This document shows positions 35,878-44,700 of a DNA stretch of 64,000 nucleotides, piece by piece (positions within the stretch are counted from its first letter, which is position 1; each line of letters starts with the position of its first letter). The stretch comes from Halodesulfovibrio aestuarii. GTDB taxonomy: Bacteria; Desulfobacterota; Desulfovibrionia; Desulfovibrionales; Desulfovibrionaceae. Below the pieces are notes generated by a model, which saw only the letters and a program-made list of their open reading frames with translations, was not told the DNA's origin and did no database searches. The stretch lies in NCBI RefSeq assembly GCF_050571805.1, contig NZ_CP192219.1. One strand, given 5' to 3'. A program made the translations under genes and the position numbers.

Positions 35878-35909
35878 AAAAGCCGTTCCCATATGGGAGC
35901 GGCTTTTTT
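35878..35909 (+). terminator. Rho-independent terminator after flgM
   Basis: AAAAGCCGTTCCC-ATAT-GGGAGCGGCTTTT with one wobble pair and a T6 end. It may also serve the convergent ATPase gene, because A-rich sequence flanks the other side. Confidence 0.88.
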
Positions 35910-35940
35910 GTGTTGTTGGGGCATGTCACTGTAGTTTAGA

Positions 35941-37899
35941 TTAAGAGTGTTTAAATGCGAATACCCGTGTGGAGTTCGCCAGTGCAAGTAGAGAGGTGCC
36001 AACATCAGCGAACACAGCCTCCCACATGGTTGCGACACCGATGATTCCAAGTGTGATAAATATGCCTTTTATTGCGAAGGCAAAGATAATATTCTGCCAT
36101 ACAATTGTTCGTGTATGCCGTGCTATGGCGATAGCTTGTGAAACTTTGGAAGGCGCGTCTGTCATCAGCACAACATCGGCCGTTTCAATAGCCGCATCGC
36201 TGCCTAAGCCTCCCATTGCAATTCCTACATCCGCGCGGGCGATAACTGGTGCATCATTAATTCCATCACCCACAAAAGCTATCTGCCCGTAGTCTTGTTC
36301 ATTTTGTAGTTTCTCAAAGAAAGTGACCTTATCCTCCGGCAGCAAACCTGCATGGTATGTGTCAATTTTCAGTGAGTTTGCAATGGAGCGGGCAGCCTCT
36401 TCATTGTCTCCTGTAAGCATAATAGATTCTATTCCTTGACGTTTTAACTGCTGAATAGCTTTTGCCGCGTCATCTCGCAGGGCATCGCCTATGGTAATCA
36501 TTCCGGCGAAAATCCTATTGATCACTACATATACAATAGTTCCTTCATGGTTGGGCTGGGAAAAGATAATATGCTGTTGCGAAAGTAATGAGGCATTGCC
36601 TACCAGAATATGTTTTCCTTGATAATGCACACTGACGCCTTTGCCGGGAATGGCCTTGGCTTCTTCCAGTTTGCTTTCGTTTAGTGTGCCGCCGGCTGCT
36701 TTGTGATATTCAAGAATTGAGTGGGCGATAGGGTGTGTGGAGTGGGCTTCAGCTGCGGCAGCGTATTCAAGGAGTTGTTCTTTGGAAAAATCGTTGGCAG
36801 GCTCAACACTTTTAACAACAAATACGCCGTGAGTAAGTGTGCCTGTTTTATCAAACACAACGGAGGTAGTCCGTGACAGTGCGTCAATAAAATTTGAGCC
36901 TTTAATGAGAATTCCGGATTTGGAGGCGCGTCCTATTCCACCAAAATAGCCAAGCGGAATACTAATTACCAGTGCACAAGGACAGGAAATCACTAGCAGG
37001 ACAAGAGCCCTGTATACCCACTTTGTTAACTCTCCGCCCATGATAAGTGACGGGATAAATGCGACTGCCAAGGCTGTCAGTACAACGCACGGAGTGTAAT
37101 ACTTGGCAAAAGTTGTAATAAATTTTTCTGTTTTTGCCTTACGAGCAGTTGCGTGCTCGACGAGTTCCATAATTTTGGCGATGGAAGATTCTTTGTACAG
37201 GCGGGTTACGCGAAGAGTCAGGGCGCCATCTATACAAATTTGTCCTGCCATAACCGTGTCACCCTTTCGGGCAGAAACAGGAACAGATTCACCAGTAATA
37301 GCTGCTGTGTTTATTTGTGAATGACCTTCCAGCACAATTCCGTCCAGAGGGATTTTCTCTCCCGGCCGTACAGTCAGTTTCTCGCCTATCATTACATCTT
37401 CCGGTTCCCGCTCAACAACTCCAGCCGCAGTATGCACTCTTGCTATTTCAGGCTTTGAAGCCAACAGCGAAACTATAGAACGTCGGGAACGGGCAACAGC
37501 GAGTGACTGCATCAATTCTCCAATTTTGAAGAAAATCATAATGCCGATGGCTTCTGTGTAAGCATGGATGGCAATTGCTCCCGCAGTTGCGATTACCATA
37601 AGGACATTTTCATCAAAGAAATCACCACGTAAAATTGTCTTTCCAGCATTAGTTAATACAGAACCGCCTGCAAGCAGGTATGCAATAAGAACAAAGATGA
37701 GCTCTTCCAGTTGGAGGTGATGCTTGTGAAATACGTTTTCAAAAAGCAACTCACATACAAAGAGCACAATTGCTATGTAGAGCATAATTGCATCGGCATT
37801 GAAAAAAAGGCTGTTTCGTTGCTGCTGCGCACGGGCTAAGCAGGCTTCACAGTGTGCTGCCTCTTCAAACGTAGAATGACGATGCGTGATGGGTTCCAT
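35941..37899 (-). CDS. Zn/Cd/Pb-exporting P1B-type ATPase
   Basis: This 652-residue inner-membrane pump has the metal-channel motif SCPCALVISIP near 316, the phosphorylation site DKTGTLTHG near 359, TGES near 198 and GDGINDAP near 568. CPC followed by SxP fits the Zn/Cd/Pb group (ZntA/CadA type). There is no N-terminal HMA domain; instead the N-terminus is short, with HRHSTF and HCEAC that could bind metal. No adjacent metal regulator is seen. Confidence 0.92.
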   Translation of the reverse strand: MEPITHRHSTFEEAAHCEACLARAQQQRNSLFFNADAIMLYIAIVLFVCELLFENVFHKHHLQLEELIFVLIAYLLAGGSVLTNAGKTILRGDFFDENVLMVIATAGAIAIHAYTEAIGIMIFFKIGELMQSLAVARSRRSIVSLLASKPEIARVHTAAGVVEREPEDVMIGEKLTVRPGEKIPLDGIVLEGHSQINTAAITGESVPVSARKGDTVMAGQICIDGALTLRVTRLYKESSIAKIMELVEHATARKAKTEKFITTFAKYYTPCVVLTALAVAFIPSLIMGGELTKWVYRALVLLVISCPCALVISIPLGYFGGIGRASKSGILIKGSNFIDALSRTTSVVFDKTGTLTHGVFVVKSVEPANDFSKEQLLEYAAAAEAHSTHPIAHSILEYHKAAGGTLNESKLEEAKAIPGKGVSVHYQGKHILVGNASLLSQQHIIFSQPNHEGTIVYVVINRIFAGMITIGDALRDDAAKAIQQLKRQGIESIMLTGDNEEAARSIANSLKIDTYHAGLLPEDKVTFFEKLQNEQDYGQIAFVGDGINDAPVIARADVGIAMGGLGSDAAIETADVVLMTDAPSKVSQAIAIARHTRTIVWQNIIFAFAIKGIFITLGIIGVATMWEAVFADVGTSLLALANSTRVFAFKHS

Positions 37900-38169
37900 G
37901 ATATTGTCCTGTCTTGACGATGGGGGGGGAGAATGCCTCTAACCTGAGTCGCTTCTTCACCTGTAGCAAACCTATGGAAATGTTACGATACTAAAGTTTA
38001 ATAATATCATGCTGTAGCAGGGTGCATGTGTTGTTATTGTGCACTGCAGCATGTGATATAGTCTGTTGTTGATTTAATGATATATTCCAAACAATTGTCG
38101 AAATGCGTCTATGTTTGTTGTACTGTTGAGTATTCCAATGTGTCGTATGGGATTGCTCAGGAGTTTAGC

Positions 38170-40533
38170 ATGTTACGTAGCTTTTTTATTTCGTGGTGCT
38201 GTATTCTGTTGTGGATAACTGTTGCATGGAGTGCTGTACCGGCGGAAATGTCGCCGGAAGGGTTTCCAGCGGTTGGTGCAGGGTGTCTTGCAGGCCGTTG
38301 CCACAGCAATTTGGCTCCTATTCGTTCCCACAATTCTGACATGGCAAAGCAAATTTATCTACTTGGAGCAGCACAAGGTGACCCTAATGGCTGCGTTGTC
38401 TGCCATGGTGGTGATCCTGTGGCATTATGGGAAAGCCGTCCGCATGTAGGAGCGCCGGAGGGGAGCCTGCTTGCTGAATTCACAACCACACCTGCCGCCA
38501 TGTCTGTAGTCGATAAAACATGCGGACAATGTCACACAGAGCGCTTGTATCGCCTGCGCCGTTCTGGAATGGCTACGGGAACGGGACATATGTCAGCAGC
38601 TTTGCAAGGGTGGGGTATTAAACCGGAGAGACCGTTTGGCGTAATTTCCATCACAGACTCTGATGGCGCACTTCCGTCCGCGGGCACACCGGAATATCAA
38701 GCCTACATGGTCAGGTTGGATCGTCAGCAGAATGGAATATTTACGGAACAGATATTACGCGTTCCCGAACAAAAATGGGAGAATATTGAAGCATATCCTG
38801 AGTTAGCAGGATATCAGTATGTGCGTTCTGAATGTATGAAGTGTCACATAGGTAGGCTAAATGACGGCAAAAAAGGTTCCGGATGTGCAGCTTGTCATTT
38901 GAGATATGCCGGTAAGCAACTGGTCACGCATTCTCTTCAGGGAACTTTAAAAAGTAAAGTCGTTGTAAATGGAAACGAGACTACAGGCATTGCGTTGGAA
39001 AATTGTACCCAGTGTCATTCAGAAGGGAAAAAAATTGCAACTTCCTATGCAGGACTGTTGCGCAATGCTGATACACAAAAATATCGTAGAATGCGTGATG
39101 ATGTGCATCATAATGGAATAAACCGGTATGGTAATCCTTCTGGCGGATTGCTGTGCCAAGACTGTCATTCCACGCGGGCGATGCATGGAACAGGTAATAT
39201 AGCTGTTTCCGGCAGGGTAAATGTGGAAGTGGAGTGTGCGGACTGTCATGGTACATCAGACAGCTACCCTTGGGAGTTGCCGCTTGGCTGGCAAGATGAG
39301 TTTGGTTTTTCTCCGGTACAAGGGGAACAACGCGGCACTGCGGAGATTCTCCCGTTGGAGCAGAAGCTAGGAACTGTATATGTTCCAGAAGACGGTTACC
39401 TGCTAACAGCTCGTGGTAATCCTTTTGGTAACGTTGTCCGCAGAGGGCAGGCTGTGGTGGTGCATTCTGCTTCAGGTCTCTCATACGAGGTGCCTGTTTT
39501 GAAAACGATTGCACTGCGGCACGAGTGGAAGCATCCTGCACGGGCTATAGCGGCAAAATTACAGCACCCGAAGCACTTTGAATCTCTTGAATGCTATAGT
39601 TGCCATAGTGCATGGGTGTCGCAAGAGTACGGCACACATTTGCAGGTGGAGTTTAATACTCCGGATAAGCTGTATTCAGCGAAGCTTACAGAACAACAGC
39701 AATGGCGTGATCCTGTTCTGGGTATAAATGGGGAAGGACGGGTAAGCCCCTTGATTCCGTTGTTCCAGCAAGACGTTACTCTCATTGCTCCTGATGATGC
39801 TGTGATTCTTCGAAGACACGTTTTTATTTCTCAGGCGACTCAAAAGAATCGTGCGATAATCTATAATGTCCTGCATAAAACTATCGAAGACTTACTTGTT
39901 AATCGTGTGGATACTAGTAGGGAAGAAACAGTGCTTTCCAAATATGATTCAGCAAGTGCATACGTGGCGCATGACATTCGATTGGAGGATCTACTCTCCG
40001 CCGCGTTTATTATGGTTCCAGTCGCACCGCATACGGTAACACGAAATGCAAGGCCATGTGAGTCATGCCATGCCAATGCAAAGGCCCTAGGGTATGGTGA
40101 TGATTCCGGTTTTGGGATTGCGTCTGCACCGTTAAAAGAATCATGGTTACAGGCTGCATTACGCAGTGGTGGCCAGACGGAAATAATGGAACGGGACAAA
40201 GCAAAGCGTATGTCTTCACGCAGAAATGGACATATTTCCGCACAACGGGTTCCGTATACGCAGCTGTTGATCAGAAATGGAAAGCAATTACAACAGGTAG
40301 GATTTCACTGGGCTTTGAGTTCACCGCTATCGGGAGCACAACGGAAAATAATGGAGGAGCAGAACCCCTTTGTCCGTATGCGAACCGGGCGTAACATTAC
40401 GGAGGGCATGATTATGGTTATCGGTAAGTACGAAATAGATGCAATTTCAGCCTCGGCAGCTATTCTGGCGATTATCTTTTTCGTAATTGTTGCAGCGTTT
40501 ATGCAGTCTCGCAGGAGCAAACGTAAAAAATAG
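38170..40533 (+). CDS. Ten-heme c-type cytochrome, membrane anchored
   Basis: This protein of about 787 residues has an N-terminal signal peptide (MLRSFFISWCCILLWITVAW). It has nine CxxCH motifs (CVVCH, CGQCH, CMKCH, CAACH, CTQCH, CQDCH, CADCH, CYSCH, CESCH) plus one CLAGRCH, the CX4CH spacing known from some sulfate-reducer cytochromes. A C-terminal membrane helix (AILAIIFFVIVAAFM) and a positive tail anchor it with the hemes in the periplasm. The start at 38170 has CAGGAG upstream; an earlier in-frame ATG at 38077 would put 31 residues before the signal peptide. No partner oxidoreductase is adjacent, so its electron partner is unknown. Confidence 0.88.
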   Translation: MLRSFFISWCCILLWITVAWSAVPAEMSPEGFPAVGAGCLAGRCHSNLAPIRSHNSDMAKQIYLLGAAQGDPNGCVVCHGGDPVALWESRPHVGAPEGSLLAEFTTTPAAMSVVDKTCGQCHTERLYRLRRSGMATGTGHMSAALQGWGIKPERPFGVISITDSDGALPSAGTPEYQAYMVRLDRQQNGIFTEQILRVPEQKWENIEAYPELAGYQYVRSECMKCHIGRLNDGKKGSGCAACHLRYAGKQLVTHSLQGTLKSKVVVNGNETTGIALENCTQCHSEGKKIATSYAGLLRNADTQKYRRMRDDVHHNGINRYGNPSGGLLCQDCHSTRAMHGTGNIAVSGRVNVEVECADCHGTSDSYPWELPLGWQDEFGFSPVQGEQRGTAEILPLEQKLGTVYVPEDGYLLTARGNPFGNVVRRGQAVVVHSASGLSYEVPVLKTIALRHEWKHPARAIAAKLQHPKHFESLECYSCHSAWVSQEYGTHLQVEFNTPDKLYSAKLTEQQQWRDPVLGINGEGRVSPLIPLFQQDVTLIAPDDAVILRRHVFISQATQKNRAIIYNVLHKTIEDLLVNRVDTSREETVLSKYDSASAYVAHDIRLEDLLSAAFIMVPVAPHTVTRNARPCESCHANAKALGYGDDSGFGIASAPLKESWLQAALRSGGQTEIMERDKAKRMSSRRNGHISAQRVPYTQLLIRNGKQLQQVGFHWALSSPLSGAQRKIMEEQNPFVRMRTGRNITEGMIMVIGKYEIDAISASAAILAIIFFVIVAAFMQSRRSKRKK

Positions 40534-40676
40534 ATCGTAATGCTAACTGCGTTAGGTGCGTTGTTGATTTGAACGGTTTTGAGCAGACCTGTTTCCAAAA
40601 AATTTTATTTCTGAAGTGAGTCTCTTGGTTACATCGCCTCGCGGCTTATGCTCCAGTACATTGCGTGGAATAACAT

Positions 40677-40719
40677 AAGGGCTATTCAGCAAAATTGCTG
40701 AGTAGTCCTTTTATTTTTG
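40677..40719 (+). terminator. Rho-independent terminator after the cytochrome gene
   Basis: AAGGGCTATTCAGCAA / TTGCTGAGTAGTCCTT form a 16-base stem with two wobble pairs, followed by TTATTTTT. It lies between convergent genes. Confidence 0.8.
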
Positions 40720-40911
40720 AAGATAAGCAATGGCTTCCTTGATTGCGAGAAGTGCCGAAGGGGTGTCTGCTAACACGTCAGGATGTTGTGGCATAAGTAA
40801 ATGCAGCAGTTCTTCTGGCGTAGTAGCCTTTGTGTTGGGATCCTTTTCATGCGCAAGGGCTTGCAGTTCTGACAGAATTTCTGAAGGAATTTGAAATTCG
40901 GATGGTGGCAT
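40711..40911 (-). CDS. 66-residue protein of unknown function
   Basis: This small soluble protein starts MPPSEFQIPSEILSELQALA and ends LLAIKEAIAYLQK; it is mostly helical and leucine-rich. GGAG lies upstream of the ATG. No family is recognised. The 650 bases on its upstream side (40912-41557) contain no other gene but several hairpins, listed separately. Confidence 0.6.
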   Translation of the reverse strand: MPPSEFQIPSEILSELQALAHEKDPNTKATTPEELLHLLMPQHPDVLADTPSALLAIKEAIAYLQK

Positions 40912-41299
40912 AAATCACTCCGGTGTGAAAGTTGTATTGTCGGTCTTTTGAAGATTTACAGAAAACAGGCAGCTTGACAATAAGTTGGTGTCGAAACGAG
41001 CGGGAGAACTTTTTTTAGGACACAGACACTACTTTCACTTATATGAATGTCGTTGCTTGTTTTTTAAGCATTCCAAATGCCAGTCATACCTGAAAATTTC
41101 GAGCTCCTTATGATGCAATAGCTATGGGCAGTTGTTGCAGCCTTCCAGACAAGGCAAAGAGAAATTTTTTGGTCACGGCGCTTGATACCCCCATGTGTCA
41201 GACGTGAATATGGCTTATCGCATGGAATGCTGGAACATCGAGGTTCGCTTAGCGACCTTTTGCACAGTAGCTGACTGTTTTTGGTGAACAGATTAATAC

Positions 41300-41437
41300 T
41301 GTGTAGGTTTTTTAGGAGTTCTGCTTTTGCAGAACAGACTGTCCAGAGTAAATCGCTTCAGTGCCGGAAGCGATGTGCGGAAAGATAGTTTTTTGGCTAA
41401 GATCCCCTCTGTTGGCGCTAAGGGGATCTTTTCTTTT
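41300..41437 (+). ncRNA. Candidate structured RNA with three hairpins and terminator
   Basis: In a gene-free stretch there is a series of perfect stems: GTTCTGC-TTTT-GCAGAAC (41318-41335), ATCGCTTC / GAAGCGAT (41352-41374), and a terminator AAGATCCCCT / AGGGGATCTT followed by TTCTTTT (41399-41437). A possible promoter is TGACTG with TAATAC at 41294-41299, 16 bases apart. The absence of a downstream plus-strand gene argues for an independent small RNA. Several GGA triplets (41315, 41366, 41379) could be CsrA sites, which is speculative. Confidence 0.45.
41399..41437 (+). terminator. Rho-independent terminator in gene-free region
   Basis: AAGATCCCCT and AGGGGATCTT form a perfect 10-bp stem with a 12-base loop, followed by TTCTTTT. 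Confidence 0.8.
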
Positions 41438-41485
41438 GCGGCGTGCTACGCAACAATCCGCGTTTCTAGCCCGAACTGCATGTCG

Positions 41486-41529
41486 CAAAAAGGAGTCCGC
41501 CCTTGTCGGAGGAACGGCAAGGGCGGACT
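41486..41529 (-). terminator. Rho-independent terminator of the mutY-rfaE2 operon
   Basis: AGTCCGCCCTTG (41494-41505) and CAAGGGCGGACT (41518-41529) form a perfect 12-bp stem followed by CCTTTTT on the minus strand, 29 bases after the rfaE2 stop. Confidence 0.85.
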
Positions 41530-41557
41530 TATATTTTGTAGCTAAGGTAAGGCAGCT

Positions 41558-42064
41558 TTAGCAACCAGATCGAATCTTTTCAATGAGCGACGTTGTTGAA
41601 AATCCTTGTAAAAGAGGAAGGCTGAGTACTCTTCCGCCATCTTTTTCCACAATGTCTTTTCCCACGATAGAATCAATTCCCCAGTCTCCACCTTTTATGA
41701 GCACATTAGGACGTACCGCGTTGATAAGCTCAAACGGGGTGGATTCATTAAATTCCACAACATAATCGACACTTTCCAAGTGGGCCAGTACGTAGGCGCG
41801 AACTGCAAATGTATTTACCGGTCTATCTGTACCTTTGCCTAGCGAGCGAACAGAATTGTCACTGTTTAGTCCCAGCACAAGAATATCGCCTTCAGCTTTG
41901 CAGCGGGCAAGAATATCAACGTGTCCCGGGTGCAGGATGTCGTAACAGCCGTTGGTAAAAACAATACGCTTGTCGCGTTTGTCTGCAAGTTCGGTAAGCA
42001 GTTTGCTCCACTGATTTGCACGGAAGATTGCCGGATGAGCCGGTATGCCGTTGTTCATACTCAT
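41558..42064 (-). CDS. rfaE2: D-glycero-beta-D-manno-heptose 1-phosphate adenylyltransferase
   Basis: This 168-residue cytidylyltransferase-fold enzyme makes ADP-heptose for lipopolysaccharide core synthesis. It carries VFTNGCYDILHPGHVDIL with the HxGH nucleotide-binding motif, LGLNSDNSVRSLGKGTDRPV, and VLIKGGDW near the C-terminus. It corresponds to the C-terminal domain of E. coli HldE, here as a separate protein. It lies 12 bases after the ykgJ-like gene and is the last gene of the operon. The start could also be the second ATG at 42058. Confidence 0.93.
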   Translation of the reverse strand: MSMNNGIPAHPAIFRANQWSKLLTELADKRDKRIVFTNGCYDILHPGHVDILARCKAEGDILVLGLNSDNSVRSLGKGTDRPVNTFAVRAYVLAHLESVDYVVEFNESTPFELINAVRPNVLIKGGDWGIDSIVGKDIVEKDGGRVLSLPLLQGFSTTSLIEKIRSGC

Positions 42065-42076
42065 ATTTGTACGTTA

Positions 42077-42883
42077 TTATGCAGAGTGTGAAAGGGTTGT
42101 ACTGGTGCCGAAGAGGATGAGTTCCATCCACTCCATAGCAAAAAGAAGGCGCTCTTTTTCATCGTTCATAATTTTTTCACGGCGTTCTTCCGGTACATTC
42201 ACTCTGTCCATAAGGTTCATGTCTTCCATAAATCCTTTGAAGTGGTCGAGCTGGTAGAATGCGAGCAGCGCCATCTGAACACGCTTTTGTGTCAGTTCAA
42301 GATCTGTGTCGATAAAACGGGAAATGATACTCATGTAACGATCAGCAAAGAAGTTGTACTCTTCAAGTCCTTGATCTTTAAGCCATTCCTGCGCTGTCCA
42401 TTGTTTGGACTCGGCAAAGCCTTTGCAGTGGTCTTCCTGAACAACAACAATTTGTTCTATAACAGAGCCGTCTTTTCCAAGGTGCGTTGCACGACCCAAT
42501 GGATAGGTGCGGCAGGCTGCGGAGCGGTTGTCGTATATCGTGCAGCCTTCTTTGCTAAGAAACGGACATTCTTTTTCGATAGAATCATTCATTTTTAGGA
42601 ACAGCACTGGAAAACCGGAGTTCGGGTACTGTTCAATGACTGTATATTCTTTGATAAATGCGGTGCTGTCCATGCCAAGTCCCTGACGCAAACGCAATAC
42701 GTCGTACGGGGAAAGAGGCATGCTTAAATCGCGACAGCATGCATTAAAGCAGGGAACTTCAGTATGACACGCAAATGAAAAGGTGTCGCTATCTGCCAAC
42801 TGTGGCAATGATTCAAGGTACTCTAACGTATCTTGAATTGCTGAATCATCATCAGGGCCTGCATCATGTGGATCTACAAACAT
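42077..42883 (-). CDS. YkgJ-family cysteine-cluster protein
   Basis: This 268-residue protein has the Cys pattern of the zinc/iron-chelating CxxxxCxxxCC family: FACHTEVPCFNACCRDL near 40, CPFLSKEGCTIYDNRSAACR near 125, and a further Cys in DHCKGFAES. The family is common next to housekeeping genes and its role is not settled; metal binding or an oxidoreductase role has been suggested. It lies between trpS and rfaE2 in a minus-strand operon, with a strong hairpin just upstream of its start. Confidence 0.85.
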   Translation of the reverse strand: MFVDPHDAGPDDDSAIQDTLEYLESLPQLADSDTFSFACHTEVPCFNACCRDLSMPLSPYDVLRLRQGLGMDSTAFIKEYTVIEQYPNSGFPVLFLKMNDSIEKECPFLSKEGCTIYDNRSAACRTYPLGRATHLGKDGSVIEQIVVVQEDHCKGFAESKQWTAQEWLKDQGLEEYNFFADRYMSIISRFIDTDLELTQKRVQMALLAFYQLDHFKGFMEDMNLMDRVNVPEERREKIMNDEKERLLFAMEWMELILFGTSTTLSHSA

Positions 42884-42897
42884 AAAACTTCCTGAAT

Positions 42898-42929
42898 GGT
42901 AAAGGGCGGGCTAATGCCCGCCCTTTACC
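42898..42929 (-). other. Strong intercistronic hairpin between trpS and ykgJ-like gene
   Basis: GGTAAAGGGCGGGC-TAAT-GCCCGCCCTTTACC is a perfect 14-bp stem two bases beyond the trpS stop. On the minus strand no T-run follows, so it is more likely a 3'-end stability or processing hairpin, or a weak terminator. Confidence 0.6.
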
Positions 42930-42931
42930 AA

Positions 42932-43924
42932 TTAAAAATCAAAGTTAATAGCGCTGCGAACCATTTCCATGGTTTCGCGGGCCATCTTTGTGGCGCGTTC
43001 ATTGCCGTGTGCCAGCACTTCCTGAATGAACTTTGGATTTGCCTCAATAGCTCTGCGACGTTCCTGAATAGGAGCAAGGAATTCTTCCATGGATTCGAGG
43101 AGAATTTTCTTACAATCAACACAGCCGAGTCCTGCAGAGGTACAGCCTTTGCGAATTTCAGCCTGTTTTTCTTCAGACGTCATGAGCACATGGTACGGGA
43201 AGAGATTGCAGATGTCAGGATCGCCTGGATCTTGACGGCGTACGCGGTTTTTGTCTGTAAGCATGCCGCGAACTTTAGGCAGAACGTCATCCATGCTTTC
43301 ACGCAGGAAAATGCCGTTGTTGTAGCTCTTGGACATCTTACGGCCATCAAGACCCGGAAGTTTGGCTTCAGGGGTCAATTTCCCTTCAGGTTCCGGGAAG
43401 ATGCTACAGTCGTACATGTGGTTGAAGCGGCGTGCTATTTCACGTGTCATTTCGATGTGCGGCAGCTGATCCTGACCAACCGGCACGTAGGCAGGGCGGT
43501 ACATGAGAATGTCGGTAGCCATGAGCACGGGGTAGCCAAGGAAGCCGTAGTTACCGAGATCCTTGTTGCTAATCTGGTCTCGTTGCTCTTTATAGGTAGG
43601 GCAACGTTCTAACCAGCCCAGTGGAGTGATCATGGATAACAGCAGATGCAGTTCAGCATGTTCTTTCACTGCGGACTGCTGGAAAATGGTACATTTTTCA
43701 GGATCAAGACCGGAGGCAAGCCAATCTTTAACCATTTCCGGAACATGAGTTTTAATGCCACTGGTGTCTGCGTAATCACTTGTGAGCGCATGCCAGTCTG
43801 CTACGAAAAAGTAGCAATCCATGTCGTTTTGCATTGCTACCCAGTTCTTAAGAACGCCAAAGTAGTGGCCAAGATGTAGAGCGCCAGTAGGACGCATACC
43901 GGAAACGGTACGTTTACGAGTCAT
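42932..43924 (-). CDS. trpS: Tryptophanyl-tRNA synthetase
   Basis: This 330-residue class I synthetase charges tRNA-Trp. The HIGH-type motif GALHLGHYFG is near 13-22 and KMSKS is in GRKMSKSYNNGIF near 198; VPVGQDQLPHIEMTRE is also diagnostic. GGAGG precedes the ATG. A C-terminal cysteine pair in GLGCVDCKK is near 268. It is part of the mutY-to-rfaE2 operon. Confidence 0.95.
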   Translation of the reverse strand: MTRKRTVSGMRPTGALHLGHYFGVLKNWVAMQNDMDCYFFVADWHALTSDYADTSGIKTHVPEMVKDWLASGLDPEKCTIFQQSAVKEHAELHLLLSMITPLGWLERCPTYKEQRDQISNKDLGNYGFLGYPVLMATDILMYRPAYVPVGQDQLPHIEMTREIARRFNHMYDCSIFPEPEGKLTPEAKLPGLDGRKMSKSYNNGIFLRESMDDVLPKVRGMLTDKNRVRRQDPGDPDICNLFPYHVLMTSEEKQAEIRKGCTSAGLGCVDCKKILLESMEEFLAPIQERRRAIEANPKFIQEVLAHGNERATKMARETMEMVRSAINFDF

Positions 43925-43952
43925 TTCTTTCCTCCGGATATATTGTCAGGCT

Positions 43953-44645
43953 TTAAATAAGAGAAATCAACTGTTGAATCAGTTCTGCAGACCCAGTGAT
44001 AAGCGGACTGATGATTGTTCCTAGAAAGCCTGTTGCCAACAATAAAATTATAAGAATAAATCCATAACGGGAAAATCCCTGGAATTTATATGCAAGATGG
44101 GGCGGGAGTAACCCTGCCACAATATTACTACCGTCCAGTGGCGGGAACGGCATAAGGTTAAACCAGCCAAGCGTCAGGTTAATCCAGACACCGGCGATGC
44201 ACATTTTGTATAAAAAAGTATACACAGAAGCGTAAAGGGAACCCGGTACCGGCGTACTCTGTGCCACAAAGGCAAAGAGTATCCCAAAAATGATGGCGAG
44301 AAAGAAGTTTGTTATGGGCCCCGCAGCTGACACGAGGATCATACCCTTTCTCGGGTTGGTGAACCAGCGGGAATCAACTGGTACTGGTCTGGCCCAGCCA
44401 ATAACAAACGGACTGGTAAGTGCCGTAAGTACAAACATGGCTGTGCCCATGGGATCAATATGTGGAATAGGGTTTAACGTAAGGCGTCCCCGTGCTTTCG
44501 CAGTAGGGTCACCAAGCTTGTACGCAACCCAACCGTGCGCAACCTCATGGCATACCATGCCAAGGAGCATAGGAATCAACGCGACGGCGATCTTGGTCAC
44601 ACTTGCTGCAATATCGGTAGTGAACATAACTTTTGCGGCTACCAC
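43953..44645 (-). CDS. Site-2-protease-family (M50) membrane metalloprotease
   Basis: This 230-residue inner-membrane protein has HEVAHGW (the zinc HExxH motif) near 33 and NLMPFPPLDGSNI near 165, which supplies the third ligand, with about five or six membrane helices. It belongs to the short bacterial S2P group without PDZ domain. The GTG at 44645 has AGGGGGG four bases upstream; the in-frame ATG at 44627 is the alternative. Its substrate is unknown. It sits 28 bases before trpS. Confidence 0.88.
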   Translation of the reverse strand: MVAAKVMFTTDIAASVTKIAVALIPMLLGMVCHEVAHGWVAYKLGDPTAKARGRLTLNPIPHIDPMGTAMFVLTALTSPFVIGWARPVPVDSRWFTNPRKGMILVSAAGPITNFFLAIIFGILFAFVAQSTPVPGSLYASVYTFLYKMCIAGVWINLTLGWFNLMPFPPLDGSNIVAGLLPPHLAYKFQGFSRYGFILIILLLATGFLGTIISPLITGSAELIQQLISLI

Positions 44646-44700
44646 GAACCCCCCTGTGAAGCAAGTAAATTCGCGGTCTTTAAGGTCTTGGGCTAGTGAA

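Noticed and set aside
41361..41382. GTGCCGGAAG resembling the SRP RNA tetraloop region
   Set aside because: The rest of the conserved SRP RNA core is absent and the stem pairing is different.
41327..41561. Overlapping plus-strand reading frames of 66-72 residues
   Set aside because: They run through hairpins and two terminators and lack ribosome sites.
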